A DNA stretch of 64,000 nt from Rhizobium halophilum (lineage in GTDB: Bacteria > Pseudomonadota > Alphaproteobacteria > Rhizobiales > Rhizobiaceae). This document shows, in pieces, positions 63,953 to 64,000 of the stretch. The notes under the pieces are model-generated. The model was not told the origin of the DNA, made no database searches, and worked only from the letters and a program-made list of their open reading frames with translations. The position numbers were made by a program, and so were the translations under genes. The DNA is taken from positions 248,001 to 312,000 of the forward strand of contig NZ_JAKJHS010000003.1 of assembly GCF_021648825.1 (NCBI RefSeq), read 5' to 3'. Every line of letters starts with the position of its first letter. The first letter of the stretch is position 1.

Positions 63953-64000
63953 TCAACCAGCCTTGTTTTGCCGGTTTTCGATCAAGTCGTCGACGACGCC
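63953..64000 (-). CDS. C-terminal fragment, probably acetyl-CoA synthetase
   Basis: Only the last 15 codons and the TGA stop (63955-63953) are in the window, reading GVVDDLIENRQNKAG. This ending resembles the C-termini of alphaproteobacterial acetyl-CoA synthetases (…VVDDLI…NRQ…), so a 3' end of acs is suggested. The fragment is too short for certainty; it could be another C-terminus in the same frame. Confidence 0.4.
   Translation of the reverse strand, partial: GVVDDLIENRQNKAG

Noticed and set aside
1-64000. Search for tRNA/rRNA genes, CRISPR arrays, insertion sequences, integrase genes and att-like direct repeats.
   Set aside because: Nothing convincing was seen by eye. Intergenic gaps are mostly under 200 bp and none shows a cloverleaf, repeat-spacer pattern or terminal inverted repeats with a transposase.

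Overview
The window is about 60% GC chromosomal DNA of an alphaproteobacterium, almost certainly a member of the Rhizobiaceae (Rhizobium/Agrobacterium/Sinorhizobium group). The main markers are the convergent ndvA-ndvB pair for cyclic beta-1,2-glucan export and synthesis, a short PutA with a divergent Lrp-type regulator, an imuA-imuB-dnaE2 mutagenesis cassette preceded by the rhizobial LexA box GTTC-N7-GTTC, and a very large NAD-dependent glutamate dehydrogenase. I see no rRNA, tRNA, CRISPR array, insertion sequence, phage gene or plasmid function. It reads as ordinary core chromosome, densely packed, with many start codons other than ATG.

Layout. 1-9.3 kb: the 3' end of ndvA and the whole 8.5-kb ndvB. 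9.6-18.9 kb: a run of mostly minus-strand catabolic and lipid genes (M20 amidohydrolase, threonine-dehydratase-like enzyme, aldehyde dehydrogenase, EEP phosphatase with cardiolipin synthase, class III aminotransferase, AbgB-like amidohydrolase). 19.4-26.5 kb: the dipeptide importer dppABCDF facing a gamma-glutamyltransferase. 26.6-30.2 kb: secDF and a YqaA-like membrane protein. 30.2-35.7 kb: iron alcohol dehydrogenase, putA and its putative regulator. 35.8-36.6 kb: bfd-bfr iron storage. 36.7-42.6 kb: the SOS mutasome. 42.7-44.6 kb: zincin, DUF1737 protein, CoA-ester lyase and a small membrane protein. 44.7-48.3 kb: leuD, a Rid-family gene, leuB, a Thr/Lys-rich leader peptide and asd. 48.5-51 kb: lytic transglycosylase, carbonic anhydrase and pyridoxal kinase. 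51-57.3 kb: NAD-glutamate dehydrogenase and a UMF1-type transporter. 57.3-64 kb: purH, heparinase-like protein, rRNA methyltransferase, htpX, a DUF1674/SdhAF4-type protein, thermonuclease, and the C-terminus of a probable acetyl-CoA synthetase.

How the genes fit together. Import (Dpp), peptide cleavage (GGT and M20 enzymes), amino-acid catabolism (PutA, glutamate dehydrogenase, aminotransferase, dehydratase) and PLP supply (pyridoxal kinase) give the window a strong amino-acid and peptide theme. The most interesting signal is upstream of asd. A 39-codon ORF ends in a tract of six Thr and three Lys codons within 11 residues, followed by competing RNA hairpins and a possible anti-Shine-Dalgarno segment. 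This looks like an attenuation device sensing Thr and Lys, two end products of the pathway that Asd feeds. That function is inferred from sequence alone.
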